From the NCBI RefSeq assembly GCF_019049245.1, contig NZ_JAGMUK010000052.1, positions 29,185 to 93,184 on the forward strand: DNA of 64,000 nt. The letters run 5' to 3'. The notes below the pieces were generated by a model. It did not search any database, was not told where the DNA came from, and worked only from the letters and a program-made list of their open reading frames with translations. Source of the DNA: Streptomyces sp. AC555_RSS877 (lineage in GTDB: Bacteria; Actinomycetota; Actinomycetes; Streptomycetales; Streptomycetaceae). Below, in pieces: positions 1 through 8,985 of this stretch; positions within the stretch are counted from its first letter, which is position 1; every line of letters starts with the position of its first letter. Position numbers and translations under genes: made by a program.

Positions 1-1
1 A

Positions 2-82
2 GGCGTCGGCACCTGGGCGGCCACCTCGGGCGACCCCGGCACGCCCCAGGACGGCCGGAACTCGTCCCCGGCGACACCCTGA
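2..82 (+). CDS. C-terminal end of an upstream gene (partial)
   Basis: An open frame enters from the left edge and ends with TGA at 80-82, giving about 26 residues rich in Gly, Thr, Pro and Ser. In S. coelicolor, as I recall, serine/threonine protein kinase genes lie upstream of prfB, and a low-complexity tail would suit one. The fragment is too short to identify. The frame could also be non-coding. Confidence 0.35.
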   Translation, partial: GVGTWAATSGDPGTPQDGRNSSPATP

Positions 83-173
83 CGCCCAGGGGGCTCCGCC
101 TCCTGGACTCCCCGGCCCGGTCGGGGGCCCCCGGTCGACGCCCGCACCGGCGCCCCCCGCTTGGCGGAGCCGT

Positions 174-179
174 TAGGCT
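174..179 (+). promoter_or_regulatory. -10 box suggesting leaderless prfB transcript
   Basis: TAGGCT matches the actinobacterial -10 pattern TANNNT. Its last base lies 7 nt before the GTG start of prfB, so transcription should begin at or beside the start codon. No convincing -35 hexamer is visible. Confidence 0.4.
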
Positions 180-185
180 GGAGGC

Positions 186-1292
186 GTGGCAGTCGTCGAT
201 GTATCCGAAGAGCTCAAGTCCCTCTCCTCGACCATGGAGTCGATCGAGGCCGTTCTGGACCTCGACAAGCTGAGGGCAGACATCGCCGTGCTCGAGGAGC
301 AGGCGGCCGCGCCGTCCCTGTGGGACAACCCGGACGAGGCGCAGAAGGTCACCAGCAAGCTCTCCCACCTCCAGGCCGAGGTCAGGAAGGCGGAGACGCT
401 GCGCGGACGGATCGACGATCTCTCCGTGCTGTTCGAGATGGCCGAGGAGGAGGACGACCCGGACACCAAGGCCGAGGCCGAGTCCGAGCTCGTCGCCGTC
501 AAGAAGGCGCTGGACGAGATGGAGGTCCGCACGCTGCTCAGCGGTGAGTACGACGCGCGTGAGGCGCTCGTCAACATCCGCGCGGAAGCCGGTGGCGTCG
601 ACGCCGCCGACTTCGCCGAGAAGCTGCAGCGGATGTACCTGCGCTGGGCCGAGCAGCACGGCTACAAGACCGAGATCTACGAGACGTCGTACGCCGAAGA
701 GGCCGGCATCAAGTCGACCACCTTCGCCGTGCAGATCCCGTACGCCTACGGCACCCTCTCCGTCGAGCAGGGCACGCACCGGCTCGTGCGGATCTCGCCC
801 TTCGACAACCAGGGGCGGCGCCAGACCTCCTTCGCGGGCGTCGAGATCCTTCCCGTGGTCGAGCAGACCGACCACATCGAGATCGACGAGTCCGAGCTGC
901 GGGTGGACGTGTACCGGTCGTCCGGGCCGGGCGGCCAGGGCGTGAACACCACCGACTCCGCGGTGCGGCTCACCCACCTCCCCACCGGCATCGTCGTCTC
1001 CTGTCAGAACGAGCGGTCGCAGATCCAGAACAAGGCGACCGCGATGAACGTGCTCCAGGCCAAGCTCCTCGAGCGGCGCCGCCAGGAGGAGCAGGCCAAG
1101 ATGAACGCCCTCAAGGGCGACGGCGGCAACTCCTGGGGCAACCAGATGCGTTCGTACGTCCTGCACCCGTACCAGATGGTCAAGGATTTGCGCACGGAGT
1201 TCGAGGTCGGAAACCCCGAGGCCGTGTTCAACGGCGAGATCGACGGCTTCCTGGAGGCCGGAATTCGCTGGCGCAAGCAGCAGGAGAAGTAA
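186..1292 (+). CDS. prfB: Peptide chain release factor 2
   Basis: RF2 recognises UAA and UGA stop codons in the ribosomal A site and triggers hydrolysis of peptidyl-tRNA. The 368-residue protein has the SPF tripeptide that reads the stop codon (residues 204-206) and the GGQ motif that enters the peptidyl-transferase centre (249-251, in SGPGGQGVN). The GTG start at 186 has no properly spaced ribosome binding site but sits 7 nt after a -10 box. The frame is continuous, so the autoregulatory +1 frameshift of E. coli prfB is absent. The gene stands alone and is followed directly by a strong terminator. Confidence 0.97.
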   Translation: MAVVDVSEELKSLSSTMESIEAVLDLDKLRADIAVLEEQAAAPSLWDNPDEAQKVTSKLSHLQAEVRKAETLRGRIDDLSVLFEMAEEEDDPDTKAEAESELVAVKKALDEMEVRTLLSGEYDAREALVNIRAEAGGVDAADFAEKLQRMYLRWAEQHGYKTEIYETSYAEEAGIKSTTFAVQIPYAYGTLSVEQGTHRLVRISPFDNQGRRQTSFAGVEILPVVEQTDHIEIDESELRVDVYRSSGPGGQGVNTTDSAVRLTHLPTGIVVSCQNERSQIQNKATAMNVLQAKLLERRRQEEQAKMNALKGDGGNSWGNQMRSYVLHPYQMVKDLRTEFEVGNPEAVFNGEIDGFLEAGIRWRKQQEK

Positions 1293-1302
1293 GTTTGTCG
1301 AC

Positions 1303-1337
1303 AAGGCAACTGCCGCCCCTCCGGCGGCAGTTGCCTT
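1303..1337 (+). terminator. Intrinsic terminator of prfB
   Basis: A 15-bp perfect stem (1303-1317 with 1323-1337) with a 5-nt loop is followed by a short T run. It begins 10 nt after the prfB stop codon. Confidence 0.9.
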
Positions 1338-1339
1338 TT

Positions 1340-1597
1340 GTGTACCCGGATGTGTTCCCGATGTCTGGGTTTTACATCACACTCACACACTTCAATGCCC
1401 GGCATAGATCGCTTAGTTGGACATTGCGCGCGCAATGGCCTTGACGTTGCTTTGAAAAATGGGAAAGGTAAAGCGTGGCATGCGTATCTCTGGGGCGCAT
1501 GTGAACCGGGGGGCCTTCAAGCGCAGCTACCTCCTCCGTCGATCACGGCCCCCGAGCGCCGCCTCACTGACGATGAGCTACTGGGGGTAGCAACCAG
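1340..1597. promoter_or_regulatory. Upstream region of the sortase substrate with a 16-bp palindrome
   Basis: This gene-free stretch is less GC-rich than its surroundings. It contains a perfect 16-bp palindrome, CATTGCGCGCGCAATG (1422-1437), about 160 bp before the next start codon. The palindrome is a candidate operator. A GGGGGT ribosome binding site lies at 1583-1588. I see no confident promoter hexamers. Confidence 0.4.
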
Positions 1598-2266
1598 ATG
1601 ACCAAGAAGACGCGGATCCGGATCGCGCGGATAGCCGCTGGTGCCGTGATCGCGGCCGGTGCCTCGCTGACCGCCGCCGGCGCCGCTTCCGCGCTGGAGA
1701 TCGGCGTGACCGTGGACGAGAGCGGCGTCGGCGTGAACGTCGACCCCGGCCTCGGCGACGAAACGCCTCCGGCCCCGACGGACCCGGGCATCCCGACCGA
1801 GCCCAACCCGACGGACCCGGGCCTGCCGACGGACCCGACCATCCCGACCGACCCGGGCACTCCGACCGACCCGCCGACCGCGACGGACCCGACCGAGCCC
1901 ACCGACGAGCCCACCGAGCCCACCGAGGACCCGACCGACCCGGGCAACGGGAACGGCAACGGGAACGGCAACGGCAACGGCAACGGGAACGGAAACGGGA
2001 ACGGAAACGGCGGGGGCAACAGCAACACCGACCCCGACGGCGGTTCCGGCGACTCCGCCCAGGAGGAGGGCTCCTCGTCCCTCACCGACACCGGCACGGA
2101 CACCTCGACCGACACGTCGGCCCAGGGCAGCGGTGAGCAGCTCGCCGAGACCGGTGCCGCGCAGACCACCTTCCTGGTGATCGGCGCCGCCACGATGATC
2201 GCCGGCGGTGTCGGCTTCCGCATCCTGCCGCGCCTCATGAGCGGCCGGGGTGGCGCGGCCGCCTGA
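1598..2266 (+). CDS. Cell-wall-anchored repeat protein (LAETG sortase substrate)
   Basis: This 222-residue secreted protein has a basic N-terminus and an Ala-rich signal peptide (about 1-32). A Pro/Thr/Asp repeat region with recurring TDPG units follows (about 58-115), then a Gly-Asn repeat (about 117-145) and a Ser/Thr/Asp linker. The sorting signal is LAETG (182-186), then a hydrophobic helix and a basic tail. LAXTG is the motif used by class E sortases of Streptomyces, as in long chaplins. The repeats look like a flexible stalk, and no catalytic or binding domain is visible. The ATG start is set by the well-spaced GGGGGT. Confidence 0.85.
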   Translation: MTKKTRIRIARIAAGAVIAAGASLTAAGAASALEIGVTVDESGVGVNVDPGLGDETPPAPTDPGIPTEPNPTDPGLPTDPTIPTDPGTPTDPPTATDPTEPTDEPTEPTEDPTDPGNGNGNGNGNGNGNGNGNGNGNGGGNSNTDPDGGSGDSAQEEGSSSLTDTGTDTSTDTSAQGSGEQLAETGAAQTTFLVIGAATMIAGGVGFRILPRLMSGRGGAAA

Positions 2267-2307
2267 CGGTAGCCGTCTGCTGACAGACCGTGCGCACGCC
2301 GCACGGT

Positions 2308-2342
2308 GAAGGGCCCGGAGCGATCATCGCTCCGGGCCCTTC
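2308..2342. terminator. Bidirectional terminator
   Basis: A stem of at least 14 bp (GAAGGGCCCGGAGC pairing with GCTCCGGGCCCTTC) with a GATCATC loop lies between the convergent LAETG-protein and zinc-ribbon genes. Its symmetry suits termination in both directions. Confidence 0.85.
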
Positions 2343-2362
2343 GTATGTCCTGGGGGCGCGTC

Positions 2363-2554
2363 CTACGCGGTCTGGTGCGCCAGCAGCGCGACCGCCGCGA
2401 TCAGTACCGCCAGCAATGTGATGAGCGCCATGGGGTTCAGACCCGCGAAAAGGTTGTCCTGCTGCAGCCGCTCGCGGTTCGCGCGGCACACATGGCACCG
2501 GCCCTCGATCACGGGCGCCGCGCAGTTCGCGCACACCAGCCGGTCGTACGTCAT
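2363..2554 (-). CDS. Small zinc-ribbon membrane protein
   Basis: The 63-residue product has two CxxC knuckles near its N-terminus (Cys8/Cys11 and Cys20/Cys23), expected to bind one zinc. A single C-terminal membrane helix follows (about 42-60). The start is the ATG at 2554 because it is preceded by a strong AAGGAGGG; the open frame extends further upstream but without such a site. The family is conserved but uncharacterised in Streptomyces as far as I know. I cannot assign a function. It is transcribed convergently with the sortase substrate and divergently from ftsE. Confidence 0.75.
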   Translation of the reverse strand: MTYDRLVCANCAAPVIEGRCHVCRANRERLQQDNLFAGLNPMALITLLAVLIAAVALLAHQTA

Positions 2555-2777
2555 GCGCTCGCCCTCCTTGCACCGGTTCCATGTACACAACGCCCGCGGG
2601 AACCCGAACGTTCCCCCTCCACTGTGCCAGGTTCCCCGCGATTCAGCGCGGGGTCCCGTGGGGCCGGGGCAGGCACAAAACGCACATCTGTCGCGCAACC
2701 CCAACCGGTGCCTGCGCTTGCGCACCGGGTTCGCGTATGGTCACGCTCATCTACCCCCGGCTACCCGTGGTGCATCC

Positions 2778-3467
2778 GTGATCCGATTCGACAACGTATC
2801 CAAGGTCTACCCCAAGCAGACCCGCCCCGCACTCAGGGATGTCTCCCTGGAAGTGGAGAAGGGCGAGTTCGTGTTCCTCGTGGGGTCCTCCGGCTCCGGA
2901 AAGTCCACCTTCCTGCGGCTGGTGCTCCGCGAGGAGCGGGCCAGCCACGGTCAGGTGCACGTCCTGGGCAAGGACCTCGCGCGCCTCACCAACTGGAAGG
3001 TGCCGCAGATGCGGCGACAGTTGGGGACGGTGTTCCAGGACTTCCGGCTCCTGCCGAACAAGACGGTCGCCGAGAACGTGGCCTTCGCGCAGGAGGTCAT
3101 CGGCAAGTCGAAGGGCGAGATCCGCAAGTCCGTGCCGCAGGTGCTCGACCTCGTCGGGCTCGGCGGCAAGGAGGACCGGATGCCCGGCGAGCTGTCCGGT
3201 GGTGAGCAGCAGCGGGTGGCCATCGCGAGAGCCTTCGTCAACCGTCCCAAGCTGCTCATCGCCGACGAGCCCACCGGCAACCTCGACCCGCAGACCTCCG
3301 TCGGCATCATGAAGCTGCTCGACCGGATCAACCGGACCGGCACGACCGTGCTGATGGCGACGCACGACCAGAACATCGTGGACCAGATGCGCAAGCGCGT
3401 CATCGAACTGGAGAAGGGCCGCCTCGTCCGCGACCAGGCACGCGGCGTCTACGGCTACCAGCACTGA
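2778..3467 (+). CDS. ftsE: Cell division ATP-binding protein FtsE
   Basis: FtsE is the ABC-type ATPase partner of FtsX. Together they regulate peptidoglycan hydrolases at division sites rather than transport a solute. The 229-residue product has Walker A GSSGSGKS (36-43), the signature LSGGEQQR, Walker B LLIADEP and the switch His in MATHD. The start is the GTG at 2778, giving [12 protein letters not shown] as in other FtsE proteins; longer in-frame starts upstream would add unrelated sequence. A -10-like TATGGT lies at 2736-2741. ftsX follows after 44 nt. Confidence 0.97.
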   Translation: MIRFDNVSKVYPKQTRPALRDVSLEVEKGEFVFLVGSSGSGKSTFLRLVLREERASHGQVHVLGKDLARLTNWKVPQMRRQLGTVFQDFRLLPNKTVAENVAFAQEVIGKSKGEIRKSVPQVLDLVGLGGKEDRMPGELSGGEQQRVAIARAFVNRPKLLIADEPTGNLDPQTSVGIMKLLDRINRTGTTVLMATHDQNIVDQMRKRVIELEKGRLVRDQARGVYGYQH

Positions 3468-3511
3468 CCGCTGTCTGACGACTGTCCACGGAAAGGCCTG
3501 AAGAACACGCC

Positions 3512-4432
3512 ATGCGCGCCCAGTTCGTTCTGTCGGAGATCGGTGTCGGTCTCCGCCGCAACCTGACGATGACCTTCGCGGTCGTCGTCTCCGTCGCCCT
3601 GTCGCTCGCCCTGTTCGGCGGGTCGCTCCTGATGAGCGACCAGGTCAACACCATGAAGGGCTACTGGTACGACAAGGTCAACGTCTCGGTCTTCCTCTGC
3701 AACAAGAGCGACGCCGAGTCCGATCCGAACTGCGCCAAGGGCGCGGTCACCGAGGACCAGAAGAAGGCCATCCTCGCCGACCTCGACAAGATGACGTCGG
3801 TCGTGCAGAAGGTGACCTACGAGTCGCAGGACCAGGCGTACAAGCACTACAAGGAGCAGTTCGGCGACTCCCCGCTGGCCAGCTCCCTCACGCCGGACCA
3901 GATGCAGGAGTCGTACCGCATCAAGCTGAAGGACCCGGAGAAGTACCAGGTCATCGCGACCGCCTTCGACGGCCGTGACGGCGTGCAGTCGGTGCAGGAC
4001 CAGAAGGGGATCCTCGACAACCTCTTCGGGCTGCTGAACGGCATGAACTGGGCCGCGCGCGCGGTGATGGCCCTCATGCTGGTCGTCGCGCTGATGCTGA
4101 TCGTCAACACCGTGCGTGTCTCGGCGTTCAGCCGGCGGCGCGAGACCGGGATCATGCGCCTGGTCGGCGCCTCGGGCTTCTACATCCAGGCGCCGTTCAT
4201 CATGGAGGCCGCGGTAGCCGGACTCATCGGCGGCACGGTCGCGTGCGGCTTCCTGGTGGTCGCCCGGTACTTCCTCATCGACCACGGCCTCGCCCTGTCC
4301 GAGAAGCTGAACCTGATCAACTTCATCGGCTGGGACGCCGTGTTGACGAAGCTGCCGCTCATCCTGGCGACCAGTCTGCTGATGCCCGCGCTGGCCGCGT
4401 TCTTCGCGTTGCGCAAGTACCTGAAGGTGTGA
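3512..4432 (+). CDS. ftsX: Cell division membrane protein FtsX
   Basis: FtsX is the membrane partner of FtsE and passes ATPase-driven changes to cell-wall hydrolases outside the membrane. The 306-residue protein has the expected topology: one helix near residues 20-42, a large extracytoplasmic domain (about 43-175), then three C-terminal helices. The extracytoplasmic domain carries two cysteines within a short Asp/Ser-rich loop (FLCNKSDAE...NCAKG), which could form a disulfide outside the cell. It is cotranscribed with ftsE and ends just before a terminator. Confidence 0.96.
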   Translation: MRAQFVLSEIGVGLRRNLTMTFAVVVSVALSLALFGGSLLMSDQVNTMKGYWYDKVNVSVFLCNKSDAESDPNCAKGAVTEDQKKAILADLDKMTSVVQKVTYESQDQAYKHYKEQFGDSPLASSLTPDQMQESYRIKLKDPEKYQVIATAFDGRDGVQSVQDQKGILDNLFGLLNGMNWAARAVMALMLVVALMLIVNTVRVSAFSRRRETGIMRLVGASGFYIQAPFIMEAAVAGLIGGTVACGFLVVARYFLIDHGLALSEKLNLINFIGWDAVLTKLPLILATSLLMPALAAFFALRKYLKV

Positions 4433-4443
4433 CGCATGCCAAG

Positions 4444-4475
4444 AGGGCCGTACGGTCAACCGGCCGTGCGGCCCT
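4444..4475 (+). terminator. Intrinsic terminator after ftsEX
   Basis: A 12-bp stem (4444-4455 with 4464-4475, one G-U pair) with an 8-nt loop lies between ftsX and the S41 protease gene. Confidence 0.8.
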
Positions 4476-4499
4476 TCGCGTTGTCCTAGACTCACCCGC

Positions 4500-5672
4500 A
4501 TGTCAGGCCGAGACCTGTTCTGTCAGCCCCGTCGCATCGGCCGCGGGGCCGCCCTGACATTGGTCTTCACGAGCGTCCTCGTCGCCGGTGCCGCGACCGG
4601 CTCCCTTCCCGCAGCCGACGGCCGCGACCGGAAATCCCCCTCCGGCCCGACCATCGCGGCCGCCTCGGCGGGCCGCCACGAGGACGTGGAGAAGGCCGCC
4701 GAGGAGGCCATGGCCGACGGCGAGTCCCCCATGGAGGCCGCCGAACGCGCGGTCAGCCGCAGCGGGGACCGCTGGGGCGCCGTCTACTCCCAGGGTGAGT
4801 ACGAGGAGTTCGAGGAGGCTCTCGACGGCCGGTACACCGGCGTCGGCCTGTGGGCCCGGCGCGAGCGGGACGGCCGTATCGAGGTGACCAAGGTGCGGTC
4901 CGGGTCGCCCGCGGCCGCGGCCGGCATCCGCGAGGGCGACCGGCTGCACAGCGTCGACGGCAGGAAGGTCGACGGGCGGCCCGTCACCGAGGTCGTCTCG
5001 TTACTGCGCGGCGACGCCACGGACGCGGCCGCCGGTACGACCGTCCGCCTGGGCCTGGAGCGCGGCACGCGCGCGTGGAGCGAGACACTGCGCCGCGCCC
5101 GCCTCTCCACGGACGACGTGACCGTCCACACACCGGCGGACGGCATCACCGTGATCAGGATCGCCGCCTTCACCAAGGGAGCCGGCGACAGGGTCCGCAC
5201 CGCCGTACGGCGGGCCCCGGCCGGCGCCGGGATCGTCCTCGACCTGCGCGGCAACTCCGGCGGCCTGGTCACCGAGGCCGTCACCGCCGCCTCCGCCTTC
5301 CTCGACGGCGGCCTGGTCGCCACGTACGACGTCGAGGGCGAACAGCGAGCCCTGCACGCCGACTCAGGCGGCGACACCACCCGGCCCCTGGTCGCGCTCG
5401 TCGACGGCGGGACCATGAGCGCGGCCGAGCTGCTCACCGGAGCCCTGCAGGACCGCGGCCGCGCGGTCGTCGTGGGCTCCCGCACCTTCGGCAAGGGCTC
5501 GGTCCAGATGCCGAGCCGGCTGCCCGACGGCTCCGTCGCCGAGCTGACCGTCGGGCACTACCGCACCCCCTCCGGCCGCGGGGTCGACGGGCGCGGCATC
5601 ACGCCGGACCTGGAGGCGGACCGGCAGGTGCTGAAGCGGGCGGAGACCGTGCTGAGCGGCCTGGGCAGGTAG
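4500..5672 (+). CDS. S41-family C-terminal processing peptidase
   Basis: This is a secreted or membrane-tethered serine peptidase of the CtpA/Prc type. The 390-residue protein has an N-terminal signal/anchor (about 14-40), a PDZ domain (about 110-190) and a C-terminal S41 domain. The Ser-Lys dyad is Ser307 (in [10 protein letters not shown]) and Lys332 (in TFGKGSVQ). The gene appears leaderless: -10-like TAGACT at 4487-4492 is followed 7 nt later by ATG, with no Shine-Dalgarno. Codon 168 (5001-5003) is TTA, the rare leucine codon read by the bldA tRNA, so translation may be limited to later development. It sits between ftsEX and smpB as in S. coelicolor. Confidence 0.93.
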   Translation: MSGRDLFCQPRRIGRGAALTLVFTSVLVAGAATGSLPAADGRDRKSPSGPTIAAASAGRHEDVEKAAEEAMADGESPMEAAERAVSRSGDRWGAVYSQGEYEEFEEALDGRYTGVGLWARRERDGRIEVTKVRSGSPAAAAGIREGDRLHSVDGRKVDGRPVTEVVSLLRGDATDAAAGTTVRLGLERGTRAWSETLRRARLSTDDVTVHTPADGITVIRIAAFTKGAGDRVRTAVRRAPAGAGIVLDLRGNSGGLVTEAVTAASAFLDGGLVATYDVEGEQRALHADSGGDTTRPLVALVDGGTMSAAELLTGALQDRGRAVVVGSRTFGKGSVQMPSRLPDGSVAELTVGHYRTPSGRGVDGRGITPDLEADRQVLKRAETVLSGLGR

Positions 5673-5725
5673 CCGTTAATCGGTTTCCCGCAGACCCCCT
5701 CGGTAGTGCGAAAATGGGCGGCACT

Positions 5726-6268
5726 ATGAGCAAGGGAATGTACGTACCGAAGGAATCCCAGCCCAAGCAGGGCGCAGGGCCCGCGAAGGTCAAGGACGGC
5801 AAGCGCAAGATCGTCGCCCAGAACAAGAAGGCGCGGCACGACTACGCGATCATCGACGTCTACGAGGCCGGGCTGGTGCTCAGCGGCACCGAGGTGAAGT
5901 CGCTGCGCCAGGGACGCGCCTCGCTGACCGACGGCTTCGTCCAGATCGACGGGAACGAGGCGTGGCTGCACAACGCCCACATCCCCGAGTACAGCCAGGG
6001 CACCTGGACCAACCACTCCGTGCGCCGCAAGCGCAAGCTGCTCCTGCACCGCGAGGAGATCGACAAGCTGGAGTCCAAGGCCCAGGAGACGGGGCACACG
6101 ATCGTGCCCCTCGCCCTGTATTTCAAGGACGGCCGGGCGAAGGCCGAGATCGCCCTCGCGCGAGGCAAGAAGGAGTACGACAAGCGCCAGACCCTGCGGG
6201 AGAAGCAGGACCGGCGGGAGTCGGACCGCGCGATCGCGGCGGCGAAGCGGAAGCAGCGGGCCCAGTAG
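5726..6268 (+). CDS. smpB: tmRNA-binding protein SmpB
   Basis: SmpB binds tmRNA and delivers it to stalled ribosomes in trans-translation. The C-terminal 160 residues hold the SmpB barrel, starting at [13 protein letters not shown], with the conserved [10 protein letters not shown] and NAHIPEY segments and the basic tail ([17 protein letters not shown]) that enters the decoding centre. Three in-frame ATGs (5714, 5726, 5738) compete. I chose 5726, with GGGCGG just before it, giving 180 residues; the extra N-terminus is poorly conserved either way. Its RNA partner ssrA follows about 110 bp downstream. Confidence 0.96.
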   Translation: MSKGMYVPKESQPKQGAGPAKVKDGKRKIVAQNKKARHDYAIIDVYEAGLVLSGTEVKSLRQGRASLTDGFVQIDGNEAWLHNAHIPEYSQGTWTNHSVRRKRKLLLHREEIDKLESKAQETGHTIVPLALYFKDGRAKAEIALARGKKEYDKRQTLREKQDRRESDRAIAAAKRKQRAQ

Positions 6269-6313
6269 GGCGGGAGCGCCGGAATACGGTGGCCTCGTCC
6301 CGCGTTGGTCACG

Positions 6314-6319
6314 TACGAT
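6314..6319 (+). promoter_or_regulatory. Possible -10 box for ssrA
   Basis: TACGAT matches TANNNT and lies about 62 bp before the mature tmRNA 5' end, leaving a precursor leader with a GTCCCT/AGGGAC hairpin that would be removed by RNase P. No clear -35 is seen. Confidence 0.35.
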
Positions 6320-6380
6320 GGCACCTGCACCTCACAGCGGGTGCGCGTCCCTCACGAGGGACAGCTTGAAAAATCAACAT

Positions 6381-6783
6381 GGGGATGATCGGTTTCGACA
6401 GCGGATGTCGAAGCAGGGGAAGCGTGTCGAGGAAGCGGCCATGATCTCGTAAACCACAGGCCGAAAAAAATAATCGCCACTATCAAGAGCGATTCTCCCG
6501 TGCAGTCGCAGTACGCCATCGCTGCCTGATCTCAGGTAACTAGGCTACTGCTCCGCACGTAACGGAGTGTCAGCCCGGGGCTGTTCCCGACCCGGATCCT
6601 GGCATCAGCTAGGGGACTAAACCTTGATCCCGGTCACGGGGTGAAGAGGGAAATCAAACAGTGACTGGGCCCGTCGGCGACTTGTTCGCGTGATCGCCGG
6701 GGCCGAGAAAATCACAGCGAACTGCGCACGGAGAAGCCCTGATTCTGCACCGTTGGACGCGGGTTCGATTCCCGCCATCTCCA
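6381..6783 (+). ncRNA. ssrA: Transfer-messenger RNA (tmRNA)
   Basis: tmRNA rescues stalled ribosomes and tags the nascent chain for proteolysis. The 5' end GGGGATGATCGGTTTCGAC pairs with the 3' end CATCTCC to form a 7-bp acceptor stem with the G3-U wobble needed for alanylation. The T arm is GCGGG-TTCGATT-CCCGC. CCA is not encoded. The resume codon GCC at 6476 follows TAATC, equivalent to the usual UAGUC. The tag frame runs 6476-6529 and reads ATIKSDSPVQSQYAIAA followed by TGA. It ends AIAA rather than the usual ALAA, and differs from the Streptomyces tag I remember. Confidence 0.96.
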
Positions 6784-6816
6784 CTCGCCCGCGCCTGAGC
6801 GGGTACCCCATGTGGG

Positions 6817-6852
6817 CACAGGCCCCGTCGCTTCCGAGCGGCGGGGCCTGTG
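6817..6852 (+). terminator. Terminator of ssrA
   Basis: A 16-bp stem (6817-6832 with 6837-6852, one G-U) closed by a TCCG tetraloop lies 33 nt after the tmRNA 3' end. Confidence 0.88.
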
Positions 6853-6960
6853 TCATGCCCGGACCGCGGCGAGGCCGTCGGGTCGTCATATGCATGCCGC
6901 GCCCGTTGTGGTGTGCCGCCCCATATCGAGGGGCTGTTCACGCTTCTACGGTCCCTCTCC

Positions 6961-7953
6961 ATGACACCCACCAGGACACACACCACAGCCCTAGGCCGTC
7001 CTCTCCTCCTCGCGACCCTCCTGGTCGCCCTCCTCGCCGCCTTCCTCACCCCGGGCCGGGCCGCGGCGGCCTCCCTTCAGGAGGTGACCGGGTTCGGCGC
7101 CAACCCCGGTGCCCTGCGGATGTTCCGGTACGTCCCCGACGGACTGCCCGCCGGCCGGCCTGTCGTCGTCGCGCTGCACGGGTGCACCCAGAACGCCTCC
7201 GGGTACGGCACCGGCAGCGGGTGGATCCAGCTCGCCGACCGCTGGGGGTTCTCCGTCGTGCTGCCGCAGCAGCAGACCGCCAACAACGCCTCATCCTGCT
7301 TCGACTGGTTCCAGAGCGGGGACATGCAGCGCGGGCAGGGCGAGGCCGCGTCGGTCGCGCAGATGGTCGACCGGCAGCTCGCCGACGTCACCGGCGACGC
7401 CTCGCGCGTCTACGTCACCGGCCTGTCCGCCGGGGGCGGCATGACCGCCGTGATGATGGCGGCGTACCCGGAGAAGTTCGCCGCCGGCGGGATCGTCGCC
7501 GGGCTGACGTACGGGTGCGCGCAGGCCGCGGGGTCGCCGTACGTCTGCATGTACGTCGGCGCCACCCAGACCCCGCAGCAGTGGGGTGACCGGGTGCGGG
7601 CCGCGGGGCCCGGGTACGCCGGACCCTGGCCGACGCTGATCGCCTTCCAGGGCACGGCCGACCACACCGTGAAGCCCGTCAACATGACGGACCTGGTCGA
7701 GCAGTGGACCGAGGTGCACGGGGCCGACCAGGCGGCCGACGTCAGCGACACGGTCGCCGGGTATCCGCACCGGGTGTTCCGGGACGCGGGCGGGAAGGCC
7801 GTCGTGGAGACCTACAGCCTCACGGGCATGGGGCACGGGCAGCCCGTCGATCCCGGCAGCGGGAGCGAGCAGTGCGGGACCGCCGGGGCGTACATCCTCG
7901 ACGTGAACCTGTGTGCCGCCTACCGGCTCGGGCGGGCCTGGGGTCTCGGCTGA
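6961..7953 (+). CDS. Secreted PHB-depolymerase/feruloyl-type esterase
   Basis: This is a 330-residue alpha/beta hydrolase of the Esterase_PHB (LpqC/CE1-like) family. It has a signal peptide ending near AAAAS (about residue 37), so it acts outside the cell. The oxyanion motif is ALHGCTQN. The nucleophile is Ser156 in GLSAGGG, and the likely His lies in GMGHGQP near the C-terminus. Substrates in this family are polyhydroxyalkanoates or acetyl/feruloyl esters of plant polysaccharides, and the sequence does not decide between them. The nearby alpha-xylosidase operon makes a plant cell-wall role attractive. The ATG start has a weak ribosome binding site but gives a proper signal peptide. Confidence 0.85.
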   Translation: MTPTRTHTTALGRPLLLATLLVALLAAFLTPGRAAAASLQEVTGFGANPGALRMFRYVPDGLPAGRPVVVALHGCTQNASGYGTGSGWIQLADRWGFSVVLPQQQTANNASSCFDWFQSGDMQRGQGEAASVAQMVDRQLADVTGDASRVYVTGLSAGGGMTAVMMAAYPEKFAAGGIVAGLTYGCAQAAGSPYVCMYVGATQTPQQWGDRVRAAGPGYAGPWPTLIAFQGTADHTVKPVNMTDLVEQWTEVHGADQAADVSDTVAGYPHRVFRDAGGKAVVETYSLTGMGHGQPVDPGSGSEQCGTAGAYILDVNLCAAYRLGRAWGLG

Positions 7954-7977
7954 CCCGCGGGACCTCCCCCTCGCAGG

Positions 7978-8985
7978 TCACGCCGTACGCCGTCCCGTGC
8001 TCGCCCGTTCCGTCAGCCGCGGTGGCAGCAGGGTGGCCTCCGGAACGGCCGTGCCGCCCATCTTCTCCATCAGGAGCTCCACCGCCCGGGTGCCGACCTC
8101 GGCGGACGGCAGGGCGACGGAGGTCACCGGGACGCGCACGGACTCGGCGAGTTCGTCGGGGCAGATGGCCGTGACGGAGAGGTCGCCGGGGACGCGCAGG
8201 CCGAGCTGCTCGAAGGCGTCGATCAGCGGCTCCAGCAAGGGCTCGTTGTGGACGACGACACCCGTCAACGCGGGCTGGTCGCGCAGGAGCCGCTCGGCGA
8301 CCGTACGGGCGGCTCCGGACGCGGCCTCGCAGGGGTGGACGGAGGAGGCGAGGCCGTGCCGGTCGGCGGCGGCCGTGAAGCCCTGGACCACGCGCTGGGC
8401 GAACGCGGTCTGGCGGACGTACACCTCCGGCGGCGACCCGACCAGGGCCACGACCCGATGTCCCAGTCCGGCCAGATGGTCCACGCACGCCTCCCCGGCG
8501 GCCCTGAAGTCGAGGTCGATGCAGGTCAGGCCCTCCGAGGAGGCGGGGAAGCCGATCATCACCGACGGTCGTTCCAGGGTCCGCAGCAGCGGCAGCCGGG
8601 GGTCGTGCAGCTGTACGTCCATGAGGATCAGCGCGTCCACCAGCGCCGTGTCGGCGACCCGGCGCAGGCCGTCCTCGCCCTCCTCCTGGGTGAGGAGCAG
8701 GACGTCGTGGTCGTGGCGCCGGGCCGTGGTGACCACCGACACCGCGAACTGCATGACCACCGGGACGTGGATGCCGGCCCGCAGCGGCACCACCAGCGCC
8801 AGCACGTTCGACTTGCTGCTGGCCAGCGCCCGGGCGCCGGCGTGCGGGCGGTAGCCCAGCTCGCGGATGGCCTCCTCCACCCGGCGCTTGGTCTCCTCGG
8901 AGATGGGCCGCTTGCCGCTGAGGGCGTAGGAGACCGTGCTGGGAGAGACCCCGGCATGCCGAGCCACGTCCGTGATCTTCACCAT
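7978..8985 (-). CDS. LacI-family repressor of the xylosidase operon
   Basis: The 335-residue regulator has an N-terminal helix-turn-helix (VKITDVARHAGVSPSTVSYA), a hinge helix and a periplasmic-binding-protein-like effector domain. The ATG at 8985 overlaps the TGA of the preceding xylosidase gene (TGATG), with GGAG about 8 nt upstream, so translation is coupled; a GTG three codons earlier is possible. It is the last gene of the five-gene operon. The likely target is the 18-bp palindrome at 14396-14413 in the operon promoter. The inducer is probably a xylose-containing oligosaccharide (inference). Confidence 0.92.
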   Translation of the reverse strand: MVKITDVARHAGVSPSTVSYALSGKRPISEETKRRVEEAIRELGYRPHAGARALASSKSNVLALVVPLRAGIHVPVVMQFAVSVVTTARRHDHDVLLLTQEEGEDGLRRVADTALVDALILMDVQLHDPRLPLLRTLERPSVMIGFPASSEGLTCIDLDFRAAGEACVDHLAGLGHRVVALVGSPPEVYVRQTAFAQRVVQGFTAAADRHGLASSVHPCEAASGAARTVAERLLRDQPALTGVVVHNEPLLEPLIDAFEQLGLRVPGDLSVTAICPDELAESVRVPVTSVALPSAEVGTRAVELLMEKMGGTAVPEATLLPPRLTERASTGRRTA

